This document shows, piece after piece, positions 7,781 to 16,080 of a stretch of DNA of 64,000 nt. The stretch's first letter is position 1. Every line of letters begins with the position of its first letter. This stretch comes from an uncultured Methanomassiliicoccales archaeon (GTDB taxonomy: Archaea; Thermoplasmatota; Thermoplasmata; Methanomassiliicoccales; Methanomethylophilaceae). The position numbers and the translations under genes are program-made. The notes under the pieces are model-generated. The model searched no databases. It saw only the letters and a program-made list of their open reading frames with translations, and was not told the origin of the DNA. The stretch is from positions 1 to 64,000 of the forward strand of contig CAUFXM010000008.1 in assembly GCA_959597175.1 (NCBI GenBank). Reading direction: 5' to 3'.

Positions 7781-8590
7781 TCACTGCATGACGTCGGCCA
7801 TGGAGTAGACCCTGCCCTTCTCCTGCTTGACGACCCAGCCGGCCGCCATGACGGCGCCGCCGACGAAGATCTCCCTGGAGTGGGCCTGGTGGCGGATCTC
7901 GATCCTCTCGGAGTTCCCGATGAACATGACGGTGTGGTCGCCGACGATGTCCCCTCCCCTGACGGCGTGGATCCCGATCTCCTTCCCGCGGGGGCAGTGG
8001 CCCTGGCGGCCGTAGACGAACTCCTTCCCGCCCATGGCCTCGCTGATGATCTCCGCCGCCGTCATGGCTGTGCCGCTGGGGGCGTCCTGCTTCTGGTTGT
8101 GGTGGGCCTCGATGATCTCCACGTCGTAGTCGTTGCCGAGGTACTCCGCGGCCTGCCTGATCAGCTTGTTGAACACCGCCACCCCGATGGAGTAGTTGGT
8201 GGAGATCACCGCGGCCACGTTGTTCTTCACCACGGCGTCCGCAATGGACTGCTTCACCTCGTCGGAGAGCCCGGTGGTCCCGATGATCAGGTTCACACCT
8301 GCCGCGGCCGCGATGGGCGCGTTGACGGCGGTGGCCTTGGCGATGGTGAAGTCCAGCAGGACGTCAGTCCGGGAGTCCTTCAGCACCTGGGCCAGGTCTT
8401 TGGAGTCGCTGACCGGCACCCCGATGGCGCCGACGCCGGCGACCTCGCCGATGTCCTTCCCGATGTTAACCAGGTCGAATGCGGAGGACACTGTCATGCC
8501 CTCGGTGGCCAGGATGCGCCTGACCAGCATGGTCCCCATCCTGCCGCAGGCTCCCACGAGCCCTACCCTTGTGACGTTGTCGTCTGTCAT
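7781..8590 (-). CDS. dapB: 4-hydroxy-tetrahydrodipicolinate reductase
   Basis: DapB makes tetrahydrodipicolinate in lysine/diaminopimelate biosynthesis, using NAD(P)H. The 269-residue length is normal for the family. The N-terminal nucleotide-binding motif VGLVGACGRMGTMLV, the substrate-binding segment EAHHNQKQDAPSGTA with its catalytic histidine and lysine, and the conserved GRQGHCPRGKEIGIHAVRGGD-type segment are all present. It stands alone, transcribed leftward, with no dapA or dapF visible nearby. Confidence 0.96.
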   Translation of the reverse strand: MTDDNVTRVGLVGACGRMGTMLVRRILATEGMTVSSAFDLVNIGKDIGEVAGVGAIGVPVSDSKDLAQVLKDSRTDVLLDFTIAKATAVNAPIAAAAGVNLIIGTTGLSDEVKQSIADAVVKNNVAAVISTNYSIGVAVFNKLIRQAAEYLGNDYDVEIIEAHHNQKQDAPSGTAMTAAEIISEAMGGKEFVYGRQGHCPRGKEIGIHAVRGGDIVGDHTVMFIGNSERIEIRHQAHSREIFVGGAVMAAGWVVKQEKGRVYSMADVMQ

Positions 8591-8639
8591 TTGTATCGGG
8601 GCGGAGTAGGTCGGGCTCCCTTATCCATGTATCGACATC

Positions 8640-8828
8640 TCAGGCTCGGTTCCCGTCCCCGCGGGGGACCCTGACCGTGAGCACCCAGCACTCGGCGGTG
8701 CTGACCACCTTCTCCGCCACGCTGCCGATGGGGAACCTGCCGGTCCACGACTTCCCGGTGGGCATGACGACGAGGTCGTGGTCCGCTGAAGCACTTACCA
8801 TCTTGTCGGCGGCTCTCCCGCGGACCAC
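8640..8828 (-). pseudogene. C-terminal fragment of a universal stress protein
   Basis: The frame reads ADHDLVVMPTGKSWTGRF then IGSVAEKVVSTAECWVLTV, which matches the ATP-binding C-terminal end of UspA proteins (DLIVMGTHG.SG..R...GSVAEKVLR.A.CPVLVV). An in-frame TGA lies only nine codons upstream of the first possible start, and the N-terminal half is missing. The site where it should be is occupied by the next gene upstream. I read it as a truncated remnant. Confidence 0.7.
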
Positions 8829-8891
8829 CAGGGTCCCCTTCCTATCGCCTCACGGCATCGTTTCCGTCATTCTCCAGCACCGCGGCGACGG

Positions 8892-9278
8892 TCAGTCGTC
8901 CCACTCCGAGAACAGCTTGGCGATCCCCTTCTTGGCCACCGACCAGCAGGGGACACCGCCGATTAGCACCGCCACCTTGATGGCCTCCAGAATCTCCTCC
9001 TTCGAGGCGCCGTAGTTCTTGGCCACCCTGGCCTGGGCGTATACGCAGTCCTCGCACATCCTGACGCAGACGCAGGACAGCGCCATCAGCCTCTTGGTCT
9101 TCCTGTCGAGGGCCCCGTCAACCGTCATGACCCTGTCCATGGTGTGGAGGGTGTCGATGAACGAGGGGTCCAGCTCGTTGATCGCCTTCAGCGTGTCCGG
9201 GGCGTACCCGCCCATCCCGGAGCACATCTCTCCGAACTTGTTCGTTCCGCACTTGCCTGAGCCGCATTCCTGTGACAT
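8892..9278 (-). CDS. Carboxymuconolactone decarboxylase / AhpD-like protein
   Basis: This 128-residue protein of the CMD/AhpD-like family carries a redox CxxC (CEDC in CVRMCEDCVYAQ) followed by KNYGASKEEILEAIKVAVLIGG, typical of the CMD helix bundle. AhpD proteins have a histidine after the CxxC; here the position reads glutamine, so chemistry may differ. The N-terminus has extra cysteines (ECGSGKCG), possibly a metal site. I chose ATG 9278; the open frame upstream is not protein-like. The likely role is thiol redox or peroxide protection in an anaerobe. Confidence 0.82.
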   Translation of the reverse strand: MSQECGSGKCGTNKFGEMCSGMGGYAPDTLKAINELDPSFIDTLHTMDRVMTVDGALDRKTKRLMALSCVCVRMCEDCVYAQARVAKNYGASKEEILEAIKVAVLIGGVPCWSVAKKGIAKLFSEWDD

Positions 9279-9505
9279 GGGAGGGGTATCGCAGTCTATG
9301 GCGATAAAGCTCCCCTGTGGTCCTGGGACTTCGGTGTCTGCTGGTCCGATGGCAGTGTGCCCGGGCAGGTGCACCGGACAGTTCTGGCCTTCTGATCAGA
9401 AAATGGGCACCTTGCAGTAACACCGCATCGGTTCGGCGCCGTTCGGCATCTGGTTTTTATCAGAACAGAACAGGGTCTCCGTCGGAGGTGTCGGCAACCT
9501 CTCGG

Positions 9506-10297
9506 TCACGGTCGGTACGGCGTCCTGCCACCGTACTCCGAGGACACAGCATCCAGCAGCGCCCCCATGTTCTCCTCGGAGTTCGCAGCCAGCACCGGCG
9601 AGGGGCGGTCGTACCACACCTCCCCCTCGATTCCTCTCGAGAAGCCTCCGGCGGCCTCGACGCATGTGAGGGCCGCGGCGTAGTCCCAGGGCGACAGCCT
9701 GATCTCGAAGTACATGTCTATGGCGCCCTCGGCCAGCATGGACAGCTCCACCGCCGCCGTGCCGATCCTCCTGAGGTCGTTGATCCTCGGGTAGAGGGAC
9801 TCGCTTATCCTGAACACCCCCGGTGCGAGCGACTTCTCGTAGCAGCACCAGGCCGTGCTCATGATGCACTCCTCCAGCGGGCGGCACGAGACATGCATCG
9901 GGGTGCCGTCCCTCCACGCCCCGTCGCCGATGCGGGACCACCAGGTCCTGCCGTTGAAGGGGTTGTGGACCACGCCGATGTAAGGTTCCCCGTCCCTGAG
10001 CAGCGCCACCGAGATCCCCACCTCGGGGATCCCCCTGGAGAAGTTCATGGTCCCGTCGATGGGGTCCACGATCCATGTGTAGCCCTCGTCGAGCAGGGGC
10101 GAGTCGTCCCCCTCCTCGCCCACGAAGACTGATCCCGGGATGAGGGAGGTCAGCCTGGACTTGAGGAACGCCTCGTTCTCCAGGTCGGCAGACGTAACCA
10201 CGTTCTCCCTGGTACCCTTGTCGGAGACCGTGAAGCCGCTTGCCGAGGATACCCTCGAACCCGATTCCCTGACGATGTCCACTATCCTTCCGAGCAC
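9506..10297 (-). CDS. Inositol monophosphatase / fructose-1,6-bisphosphatase family
   Basis: This 263-residue, metal-dependent phosphatase of the IMPase family shows the metal site GEEGD, the signature WIVDPIDGTMNFSRG and the C-terminal SPWDYAAALTCVEAAGG. Archaeal members often act on both inositol-1-phosphate and fructose-1,6-bisphosphate, so it could serve gluconeogenesis or lipid headgroup synthesis. Sequence alone does not decide. It is divergent from the polyphosphate kinase, whose start is only 52 bp away. Confidence 0.92.
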   Translation of the reverse strand: MLGRIVDIVRESGSRVSSASGFTVSDKGTRENVVTSADLENEAFLKSRLTSLIPGSVFVGEEGDDSPLLDEGYTWIVDPIDGTMNFSRGIPEVGISVALLRDGEPYIGVVHNPFNGRTWWSRIGDGAWRDGTPMHVSCRPLEECIMSTAWCCYEKSLAPGVFRISESLYPRINDLRRIGTAAVELSMLAEGAIDMYFEIRLSPWDYAAALTCVEAAGGFSRGIEGEVWYDRPSPVLAANSEENMGALLDAVSSEYGGRTPYRP

Positions 10298-10349
10298 GTC
10301 CGCTCCAGCGGGCGGTACTCATTTTATCTTTGCGGTCCATCAGTCATCC

Positions 10350-11738
10350 ATGGCATCCACAGTCCCGGACGAGCTCGCCGAGGAGCTCACCCTTCTCCAG
10401 AGGCGCATAGTGAACGAGAACCGCCAGGTCCTTGTGATCTTCGAGGGCCGCAGCGGCCGCGTCATGGGCAGGGTCATCAACGAGTTCATGAACCTCCTGG
10501 AGCCCAGGGGGATAACGTACACCCACTTCGAGCCGGAGGCGATAAAGTCCCCAAGGGACATGCTCAGGTACATAGCCAGGGAGCCCGCCATGGGGAAGAT
10601 ATCCATCTACGACCGCTCATGGTACTCCCTGATCGTCAGGGAGGAGGCGGAAGGGGAGGCCCAGGAGCAGCTCCTGAAGCTGGCCAGGAACTTCGAGAGG
10701 TACCTGGCATACAACGGCGTCACCGTCGTGAAGATCTACCTGAACATCTCCGACGACGCCATGGACGCGGTGGCCAAGAGGATGGAGACCAAGCACAGGG
10801 GCAGCAACTTCCTGTCCGTGGACCACATCGACCCCAAGAAGTGGAGGGACAAGACGGTCATGCCCATGATCGCCGCCACCAACCTGCCATACGCCCCCTG
10901 GGACATCATCGACGTGAGCGACCTGTACATGGCCATGACCATGGTGGTCCACACGTTCCTCGAGAGGACGTCGCACCGCTTCGACCACCCGGCCCCACTG
11001 GCACCTGTTGAGATGACCACCCCGTTCCCCAACCCGAGGGAGGAGGCCGACCTAACCCGCGAGGCGAAGAGCTACAAGTCCGAGCTGGAGGAGCTGTCCG
11101 GGGAGATCGCCGACCTGCAGTGCAGGCTGGCAGAGTCCGGGAGGTCGATGGTCATCGTGTTCGAGGGCTGGGACGCCGCCGGGAAGGGAGGCAGCATCAA
11201 GCGCCTGGTCAGGGCGCTGAGCCCGCGCGGATACTACGTCTCGCCGGTGGCCGCCCCTGTGGGGGACGAGAGGGTCCATACATACCTGTGGAGGTTCGCC
11301 ACCCACATGCCCAAGGAGGGGCACATAGTCATATTCGACAGGTCCTGGTACGGCAGGATGATGGTGGAGCCCATCGAGGGGTTCTGCACCCCGGACGAGT
11401 ACTCGCGCTCGGCCGCGGAGATCCGGGCGTTCGAGCGCCTGATAACCAGGTCCGGGGGGATTGTCCTGAAGTTCTGGATGGAGATATCCTCCGAGGAGCA
11501 GCTGGCCAGGTTCAAGGCAAGGGAGGCCAACCCGATAAAGAGCTGGAAGATCACCGACGAGGACTGGCGCAACCGCGAGAAGTGGGACGTCTACGAGGAG
11601 TACATCGACAGGATGATATCCGCGACCAACGCCCCCGACGCCCCGTGGGTGGTGGTCGAGTCCGAGGACAAGAAGTACGGCAGGCTCAAGGTGCTGCGCA
11701 CGGTCAGGGACACCCTGGAGAGGGAGCTGAAGGGCTGA
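10350..11738 (+). CDS. Two-domain PPK2-family polyphosphate kinase
   Basis: This 462-residue protein has two tandem PPK2 domains. The C-terminal one (from about residue 258) is intact: Walker A FEGWDAAGKGG, the conserved HMPKEGHIVIFDRSWYGRM region, and RFKAREANPIKSWKITDEDW. The N-terminal domain keeps ISIYDRSWYSLIVRE but its Walker A reads FEGRSGRVMGR without the Gly-Lys, so it is probably catalytically dead. This matches class II PPK2 (polyphosphate:AMP phosphotransferase type), which makes ADP from AMP using polyphosphate. I chose ATG 10350; the open frame upstream is a shadow of the antisense IMPase. Confidence 0.9.
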   Translation: MASTVPDELAEELTLLQRRIVNENRQVLVIFEGRSGRVMGRVINEFMNLLEPRGITYTHFEPEAIKSPRDMLRYIAREPAMGKISIYDRSWYSLIVREEAEGEAQEQLLKLARNFERYLAYNGVTVVKIYLNISDDAMDAVAKRMETKHRGSNFLSVDHIDPKKWRDKTVMPMIAATNLPYAPWDIIDVSDLYMAMTMVVHTFLERTSHRFDHPAPLAPVEMTTPFPNPREEADLTREAKSYKSELEELSGEIADLQCRLAESGRSMVIVFEGWDAAGKGGSIKRLVRALSPRGYYVSPVAAPVGDERVHTYLWRFATHMPKEGHIVIFDRSWYGRMMVEPIEGFCTPDEYSRSAAEIRAFERLITRSGGIVLKFWMEISSEEQLARFKAREANPIKSWKITDEDWRNREKWDVYEEYIDRMISATNAPDAPWVVVESEDKKYGRLKVLRTVRDTLERELKG

Positions 11739-11795
11739 CCCCGGGCCCCCGTCCAGGGCCGCCCGGGGCCGGACCCGTGGTTTCGTCGATTGACG

Positions 11796-11822
11796 ATGGT
11801 ACCATTCGACACACTTATATAC
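11796..11822 (+). promoter_or_regulatory. Palindrome and TATA box of the mevalonate-entry operon
   Basis: A perfect palindrome ATGGTACCAT (11796-11805) sits just upstream of a TATA box TTATATAC (11815-11822). The ATG at 11845 is about 25 bp after the TATA box, so the transcript would be leaderless or nearly so. The palindrome is a candidate operator for the HTH regulator encoded next. Confidence 0.55.
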
Positions 11823-11844
11823 GCCGGGCAGGTTCCTCGCCTCA

Positions 11845-12537
11845 ATGGTTGACGAGTTCAAGCAGAAGATCGCAGGGGAGATCGCCATCTCCCCGGATCC
11901 CGGCAAGACCATCAGGAAATGGAGGGAGGAGTTCGGCCTCTCCCAGCACCAGCTCGCGGACGCCATGGGCGTCTCGCACAGCGTCGTCAGCGATTACGAG
12001 TCCGGGAGGCGCAGGTCCCCCGGGGTCAACGTCGTCAAGAAGATGGTCGACGCCTTCATAGAACTCGACATACAGAACGGCTCGCCCGTGATATCCAGGT
12101 ACAATCCGGACTTCAAGCTGGACTGCATCATCGCCATGGACGAGTTCCCCGGAGGGGTGGACGTGGAGGCGTTCATATCCGCCGTATCCGGGAGGAACCT
12201 GAACCCCGACAGGGCCGTGTCGAAGTCGATCTTCGGATACACGATCGTCGACTCCGTCAAGGCCATCCTGTCCCTGGGTTCGGAGGACTACCTTAAGATC
12301 TACGGATGGAACACCGAGAGGGCGCTCATATTCACGAACGTCCACTTCGGACGCTCCCCCATGGTCGCCGTCAGGGCGCATCCGCTCACGCCCGGGATGG
12401 TGGTGTACGTCAGACCGGAGAAGACCGATCCCCTGGCCATAAAGCTGGCCAGGCTGGAGGGCATCCCGCTGGTGACCACCGACCTGGACGTGGACGGCGT
12501 GATCGCACGGATGGAATCCCTCAAGGAGGGCATTTGA
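11845..12537 (+). CDS. HTH transcriptional regulator of the mevalonate-entry operon
   Basis: This 230-residue protein has an XRE-type helix-turn-helix at about residues 20-60 (WREEFGLSQHQLADAMGVSH...SDYESGRR). A longer C-terminal domain of unknown ligand follows, typical of archaeal predicted regulators of the COG1709 kind. These are repeatedly found directly before HMG-CoA synthase in euryarchaea. Its TGA overlaps the ATG of HMGS (TGATG), so the two are translationally coupled. It probably senses an intermediate of isoprenoid precursor synthesis; that is inference. Confidence 0.85.
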   Translation: MVDEFKQKIAGEIAISPDPGKTIRKWREEFGLSQHQLADAMGVSHSVVSDYESGRRRSPGVNVVKKMVDAFIELDIQNGSPVISRYNPDFKLDCIIAMDEFPGGVDVEAFISAVSGRNLNPDRAVSKSIFGYTIVDSVKAILSLGSEDYLKIYGWNTERALIFTNVHFGRSPMVAVRAHPLTPGMVVYVRPEKTDPLAIKLARLEGIPLVTTDLDVDGVIARMESLKEGI

Positions 12538-13589
12538 TGGAAGTAGGAATCGTAAGTTACGGAGGTTACGTCCCCAGGTACAGGATCAAGCCCGAGGAGA
12601 TCGGCAGGATCTGGGGAGTGGATGGGAAATCTATGGGCAAAGGGCTGATGATCTATCAGAAGTCCGTGCCCTCGCCGGACGAGGACGTCGTCACTATCGC
12701 CACCGAGGCGGCCAGGTACATGATGGACAGGGTCCCGGATGTGGACCCGAAGGACATAGGGGCGATCTACGTCGGGTCCGAGTCCCACCCTTACGCCGTC
12801 AAGCCCACGGCGACGATCGTCGCGGAGGCCATCGAGGCCACGCCCGCCATGACCGCCGCGGATATGGAGTTCGCGTGCAAGGCAGGGACCGCCGGCATCC
12901 AGGCATGCATGGGCCTGGTCGGGTCCGGCATGGTCAGGTACGGCGTCGCCATAGGTGCCGACACCTCCCAGGGGGCCCCCGGGGACGCGCTGGAGTACTC
13001 CGCATCCGCCGGAGGGGCCGCGTACCTGATAGGGTCCGAGAAGGTCATCGCCAGGATCAACAAGACTCTCAGCTTCACCACCGACACCCCCGACTTCTGG
13101 AGGAGGGAGGGCCAGCCCTACCCCAAGCACGGCGGCAGGTTCACCGGTGAGCCGGCATACTTCAGGCACATAACGTCCGCGGCTAAGATGATGTTCGAGG
13201 CCATGGGCACCACCGCGGAGGACTACAAGTACGCCGTGTTCCACCAGCCCAACGGCAAGTTCCCCACCAGGGTGGCGAAGCAGCTGGGCTTCAGCGACGA
13301 GCAGATCCAGTACGGGCTGCTCACCCCCAACATCGGGAACACGTACAGCGGCGCCGTCCCGCTGGGACTCGCCAACGTCCTGGACCACGCCGAGCCCGGC
13401 GACAGGATATTCGTCACCTCGTACGGGTCCGGGGCAGGGAGCGACGCCTTCGACATCACAGTCACCGACGAGATGGCCAACTACAAGAGGGACAACGCAC
13501 CGACGCTGGAGAAGGTCATGGCCGACCCGATCTACGTCGACTACGGGATCTATGCCAAGTTCAAGGGCAAGATCCTCATGCCGGAGTGA
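12537..13589 (+). CDS. Hydroxymethylglutaryl-CoA synthase
   Basis: This 350-residue archaeal HMG-CoA synthase condenses acetoacetyl-CoA with acetyl-CoA, the first committed step toward mevalonate and archaeal isoprenoid lipids. The nucleophile cysteine lies in MEFACKAGTAGIQ, the histidine in VFHQPNGKFP, and the C-terminal GSGAGSDAF is conserved. The start ATG overlaps the upstream stop. In archaea this enzyme forms a complex with the thiolase and the DUF35 protein encoded next, channelling acetoacetyl-CoA. The gene order here is consistent with that complex. Confidence 0.96.
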   Translation: MEVGIVSYGGYVPRYRIKPEEIGRIWGVDGKSMGKGLMIYQKSVPSPDEDVVTIATEAARYMMDRVPDVDPKDIGAIYVGSESHPYAVKPTATIVAEAIEATPAMTAADMEFACKAGTAGIQACMGLVGSGMVRYGVAIGADTSQGAPGDALEYSASAGGAAYLIGSEKVIARINKTLSFTTDTPDFWRREGQPYPKHGGRFTGEPAYFRHITSAAKMMFEAMGTTAEDYKYAVFHQPNGKFPTRVAKQLGFSDEQIQYGLLTPNIGNTYSGAVPLGLANVLDHAEPGDRIFVTSYGSGAGSDAFDITVTDEMANYKRDNAPTLEKVMADPIYVDYGIYAKFKGKILMPE

Positions 13590-13593
13590 TAAC

Positions 13594-14763
13594 ATGAGGG
13601 ACGTAGCAATCATAGGGGCCGGGGTCACCAGGTTCGGAGAGCTCTGGGACAAGTCGTTCAGGGCCATCGGCATCGAGGCCGGCGTCAAGGCCATGGGCGA
13701 CGCCAACCTGTCGGGGAGCGAGATCGACGGCGTGTTCATCGGGAACATGTCCGCCGGGCAGTTCATCAAGCAGAAGCACATAGACGCGCTCATCGCCGAC
13801 TACTCGGGGATGGCGACCAACCACATCCCCGCCACCAGGGTGGAGGCGGGAGGGGCATCCGGAGGCGTCGCCTTCAGGCAGGCCGTCATGGCCGTCGCGT
13901 CAGGGATGCACGACGTGGTCCTGGTCGGGGGCGCCGAGAAGATGACCGACATGGACGACGTGTCCATCAACTCGGTCCTGGACGCCACCGCCGACGCCGA
14001 GTGGGAGGCCGGCATGGGGGTGACCTTCGCGGGTCTCCACGCGATGATAGCCCAGCGCATGATCCACGACGGGACCGCCACCAGGGAGGAGATCGCATCC
14101 TTCTCCGTCAACAGCCACTTCCACGGCGCCCTGAACCCCAACGCACAGTTCAGGAAGGCCATCACCTTGGACACCGTCCTCAAGTCCGGCCCGGTGGCGT
14201 CGCCCCTCGGCATGTTCGACTGCGCGCCCATCTCGGACGGGGCGGCCAGCCTGGTCCTGTGCCCCCTGGAGGACGCGAAGAAGTACACCGACTCCTACGT
14301 CAAGGTGTCCGCCGTCACCCAGGCCAGCGACACCCTGGCGCTGTTCCAGAGGCCCGACATCACCACCTACCAGGCCACCGTGGAGGCGGCCAGGAGGGCT
14401 TACGAGCAGGCCCACGTCACCGCCCAGGACATCGACGTCGCGGAGGTGCACGACACCTACACCGTCACCGGCATCATGGCCCTGCAGGACCTCGGGTTCT
14501 ACAAGAGGGGCGAGGCCGGGAAGGCGGTCCTCAACGAGGAGTGCCACTTCGACTCCGGGAAGGTCGCCATCAACACCTCCGGAGGACTGAAGGCCCGCGG
14601 ACACCCGATCGGAGCCACCGGCGTGGCCCAGATCGTGGAGATCGTGGAGCAGCTCAGGGGATCGGCCGACAAGAGGCAGGTCGAGAATGCCAGGTACGGT
14701 CTGGCCCAGAACACCGGAGGAACCGGGTCCGCGGTCACCGTCAGCATCCTGGAGGCGATGTGA
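13594..14763 (+). CDS. Acetyl-CoA C-acetyltransferase (archaeal thiolase)
   Basis: This 389-residue archaeal thiolase makes acetoacetyl-CoA for the adjacent HMG-CoA synthase. The family features AEVHDTYTVTG, the catalytic histidine in GGLKARGHPIGATG and the C-terminal QNTGGTGS are present. At the usual nucleophile position, where many thiolases read ACASGG, this protein reads VEAGGASGG: glycine in place of cysteine. That is either a lineage feature I do not know or a loss of the nucleophile. The gene starts 4 bp after HMGS, and its TGA overlaps the ATG of the DUF35 gene. Confidence 0.9.
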   Translation: MRDVAIIGAGVTRFGELWDKSFRAIGIEAGVKAMGDANLSGSEIDGVFIGNMSAGQFIKQKHIDALIADYSGMATNHIPATRVEAGGASGGVAFRQAVMAVASGMHDVVLVGGAEKMTDMDDVSINSVLDATADAEWEAGMGVTFAGLHAMIAQRMIHDGTATREEIASFSVNSHFHGALNPNAQFRKAITLDTVLKSGPVASPLGMFDCAPISDGAASLVLCPLEDAKKYTDSYVKVSAVTQASDTLALFQRPDITTYQATVEAARRAYEQAHVTAQDIDVAEVHDTYTVTGIMALQDLGFYKRGEAGKAVLNEECHFDSGKVAINTSGGLKARGHPIGATGVAQIVEIVEQLRGSADKRQVENARYGLAQNTGGTGSAVTVSILEAM

Positions 14764-15167
14764 TGTCATCTGTAGCAAGGGAGTGGAGGGAGGTCCCCGG
14801 AAGGTACAACCTGAAGGGCACCAGGTGCGCCAACTGCGGCACCATATACTTCCCCAGGCGCGACTTCTGCCCCAAGTGCAGGCGCGCAGGCATCGGGAAG
14901 ATCGAGGAGTACGACATCAGCAGGCAGGGGGAGGTCTACTCCTTCTCCATCGTCTACGACGCGCCTGCGATGTGCGACATGATCAAGCCCTACGCGGTCG
15001 TCATGGTGAGGACCGACGACGGCGTCATGATCACCGGCCAGCTGGTCGACGTCGACCTGGAGAAGGTCGCCATCGGCATGAGGGTCAGGGCGGTCATGCG
15101 CAAGCTGTCCACCGACGGGGAGTCGGGGATCATCCGCTACGGTTACAAGTTCGTCCCCGCGGAGTGA
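14763..15167 (+). CDS. DUF35 / OB-fold zinc-ribbon protein of the thiolase-HMGS complex
   Basis: This 134-residue protein has an N-terminal rubredoxin-like zinc ribbon (CANCGTIYFPRRDFCPKC, four cysteines) and a C-terminal OB-fold (DUF35). In archaea the DUF35 protein bridges thiolase and HMG-CoA synthase and helps bind and pass CoA intermediates. The start overlaps the thiolase stop (TGATG), and the gene closes the four-gene operon. It is followed by a hairpin shared with the convergent gene. Confidence 0.94.
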   Translation: MSSVAREWREVPGRYNLKGTRCANCGTIYFPRRDFCPKCRRAGIGKIEEYDISRQGEVYSFSIVYDAPAMCDMIKPYAVVMVRTDDGVMITGQLVDVDLEKVAIGMRVRAVMRKLSTDGESGIIRYGYKFVPAE

Positions 15168-15179
15168 TCCCGGGGCGAC

Positions 15180-15199
15180 GCCGTCCCTCCGGGGACGGC
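15180..15199. terminator. Hairpin between convergent genes
   Basis: GCCGTCCC and GGGACGGC arms (15180-15187 and 15192-15199) around a short loop lie in the 33-bp gap between the DUF35 gene and the convergent winged-helix gene. It could serve both directions. Confidence 0.5.
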
Positions 15200-15200
15200 C

Positions 15201-15596
15201 TCAAACCCCTTTCCTTCCGTCAATCGACGCTTCGTCCCTTGCGGATATGCGCCTCAGCTTCCCGTCGTCGTCCCACAGCCTCAGGATGTCGTCGCGTATT
15301 ATGTCGTTGTTCAGGATGAAGCTACCCTTCACGCACTCCTCCTGCAGCAGCTCCGTTATCGCCACGCACTTGCCCATCTCGGTGAGCGAGTAGCGCAGCG
15401 TCTTCCTGCCCTTGCTGGGAATGCGCACCTGGAGGATCCCGGAATCCACCATCATCCCGAGATTCTCGTCTATTATCCTCCAGTTGGTGGTGAGCCACGA
15501 AAAGTCCATGGAGCCAACCTCGCCCACTTTCAGGATGTGCACCAGCATGCGGTTCACATGCTTGCGGTCAAGAACTGAGCTGGGTTCCTTATCCAT
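15201..15596 (-). CDS. Winged-helix DNA-binding protein
   Basis: This 131-residue protein has a predicted winged helix: RMLVHILKVGEVGSMDF, then a recognition-like WRIIDENLGMMVDSGIL and a wing TLRYSLTEMGKCVAI. The pattern is that of small archaeal regulators (MarR/ArsR-like fold) with a charged tail. It is divergent from the next winged-helix gene across a 142-bp AT-rich gap. No effector is recognisable. Confidence 0.7.
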   Translation of the reverse strand: MDKEPSSVLDRKHVNRMLVHILKVGEVGSMDFSWLTTNWRIIDENLGMMVDSGILQVRIPSKGRKTLRYSLTEMGKCVAITELLQEECVKGSFILNNDIIRDDILRLWDDDGKLRRISARDEASIDGRKGV

Positions 15597-15712
15597 GCCA
15601 GGCAGATGTAACGAGTATTAAGGACAATTCTCAGATTTATTTTCAAATATTTATCAATATATTAATTACTTAATGAATCTTAATTTGCTTGAGAAAATCA
15701 CAAGTGTTATAA

Positions 15713-15729
15713 GTTTAGTCCAACTAAAC
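15713..15729. promoter_or_regulatory. Inverted repeat at the start of a winged-helix gene
   Basis: GTTTAGT (15713-15719) and ACTAAAC (15723-15729) form a perfect 7-bp inverted repeat around CCA, 9 bp before ATG 15739 and just after a GTTATAAG TATA-like element. The position over the expected transcription start suggests repression, probably by the gene's own product. Confidence 0.55.
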
Positions 15730-15738
15730 CCTTGAAGA

Positions 15739-16080
15739 ATGACCAGAAAGACCACATCGGCTCCTGTGGGGGCAGGCACCGATCATGGGTCCTCTTCCGT
15801 GGCCGCGATCCTGGAGGAGAGGCACATGGTGTCGATCCTGCTGTTCCTGATGGAAAACGACGGCTGCATCAAGTCCGACCTGTACGGCGCGATCTCGTAC
15901 AGCGTCCGCATGCCCGACAAGCTGGACAGGCTTGAGGCGGCAGGACTGGTTGTCCAGGACCGCGTCCCGGGAGCCAAGGCGGTGGCACTGCACCTGACAG
16001 ACAACGGCAGGGCCGTCGCCCGCGAGCTCCGCAGGATAGAGAGGATGCTGGCGGAGGCAGCAGGAGGTGCTAGCGAATGA
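15739..16080 (+). CDS. Winged-helix regulator coupled to giant surface protein
   Basis: This 113-residue protein has a winged helix: MVSILLFLMENDGCIKSDL, SVRMPDKLDRLEAAGLVV and a wing ending HLTDNGRAVARELRRIERM, as in PadR/MarR-like archaeal regulators. Its TGA overlaps the ATG of the 2,398-residue surface protein (ATGA, 16077-16080). It is therefore translated together with that gene and probably controls it. A perfect inverted repeat lies immediately upstream. Confidence 0.75.
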   Translation: MTRKTTSAPVGAGTDHGSSSVAAILEERHMVSILLFLMENDGCIKSDLYGAISYSVRMPDKLDRLEAAGLVVQDRVPGAKAVALHLTDNGRAVARELRRIERMLAEAAGGASE

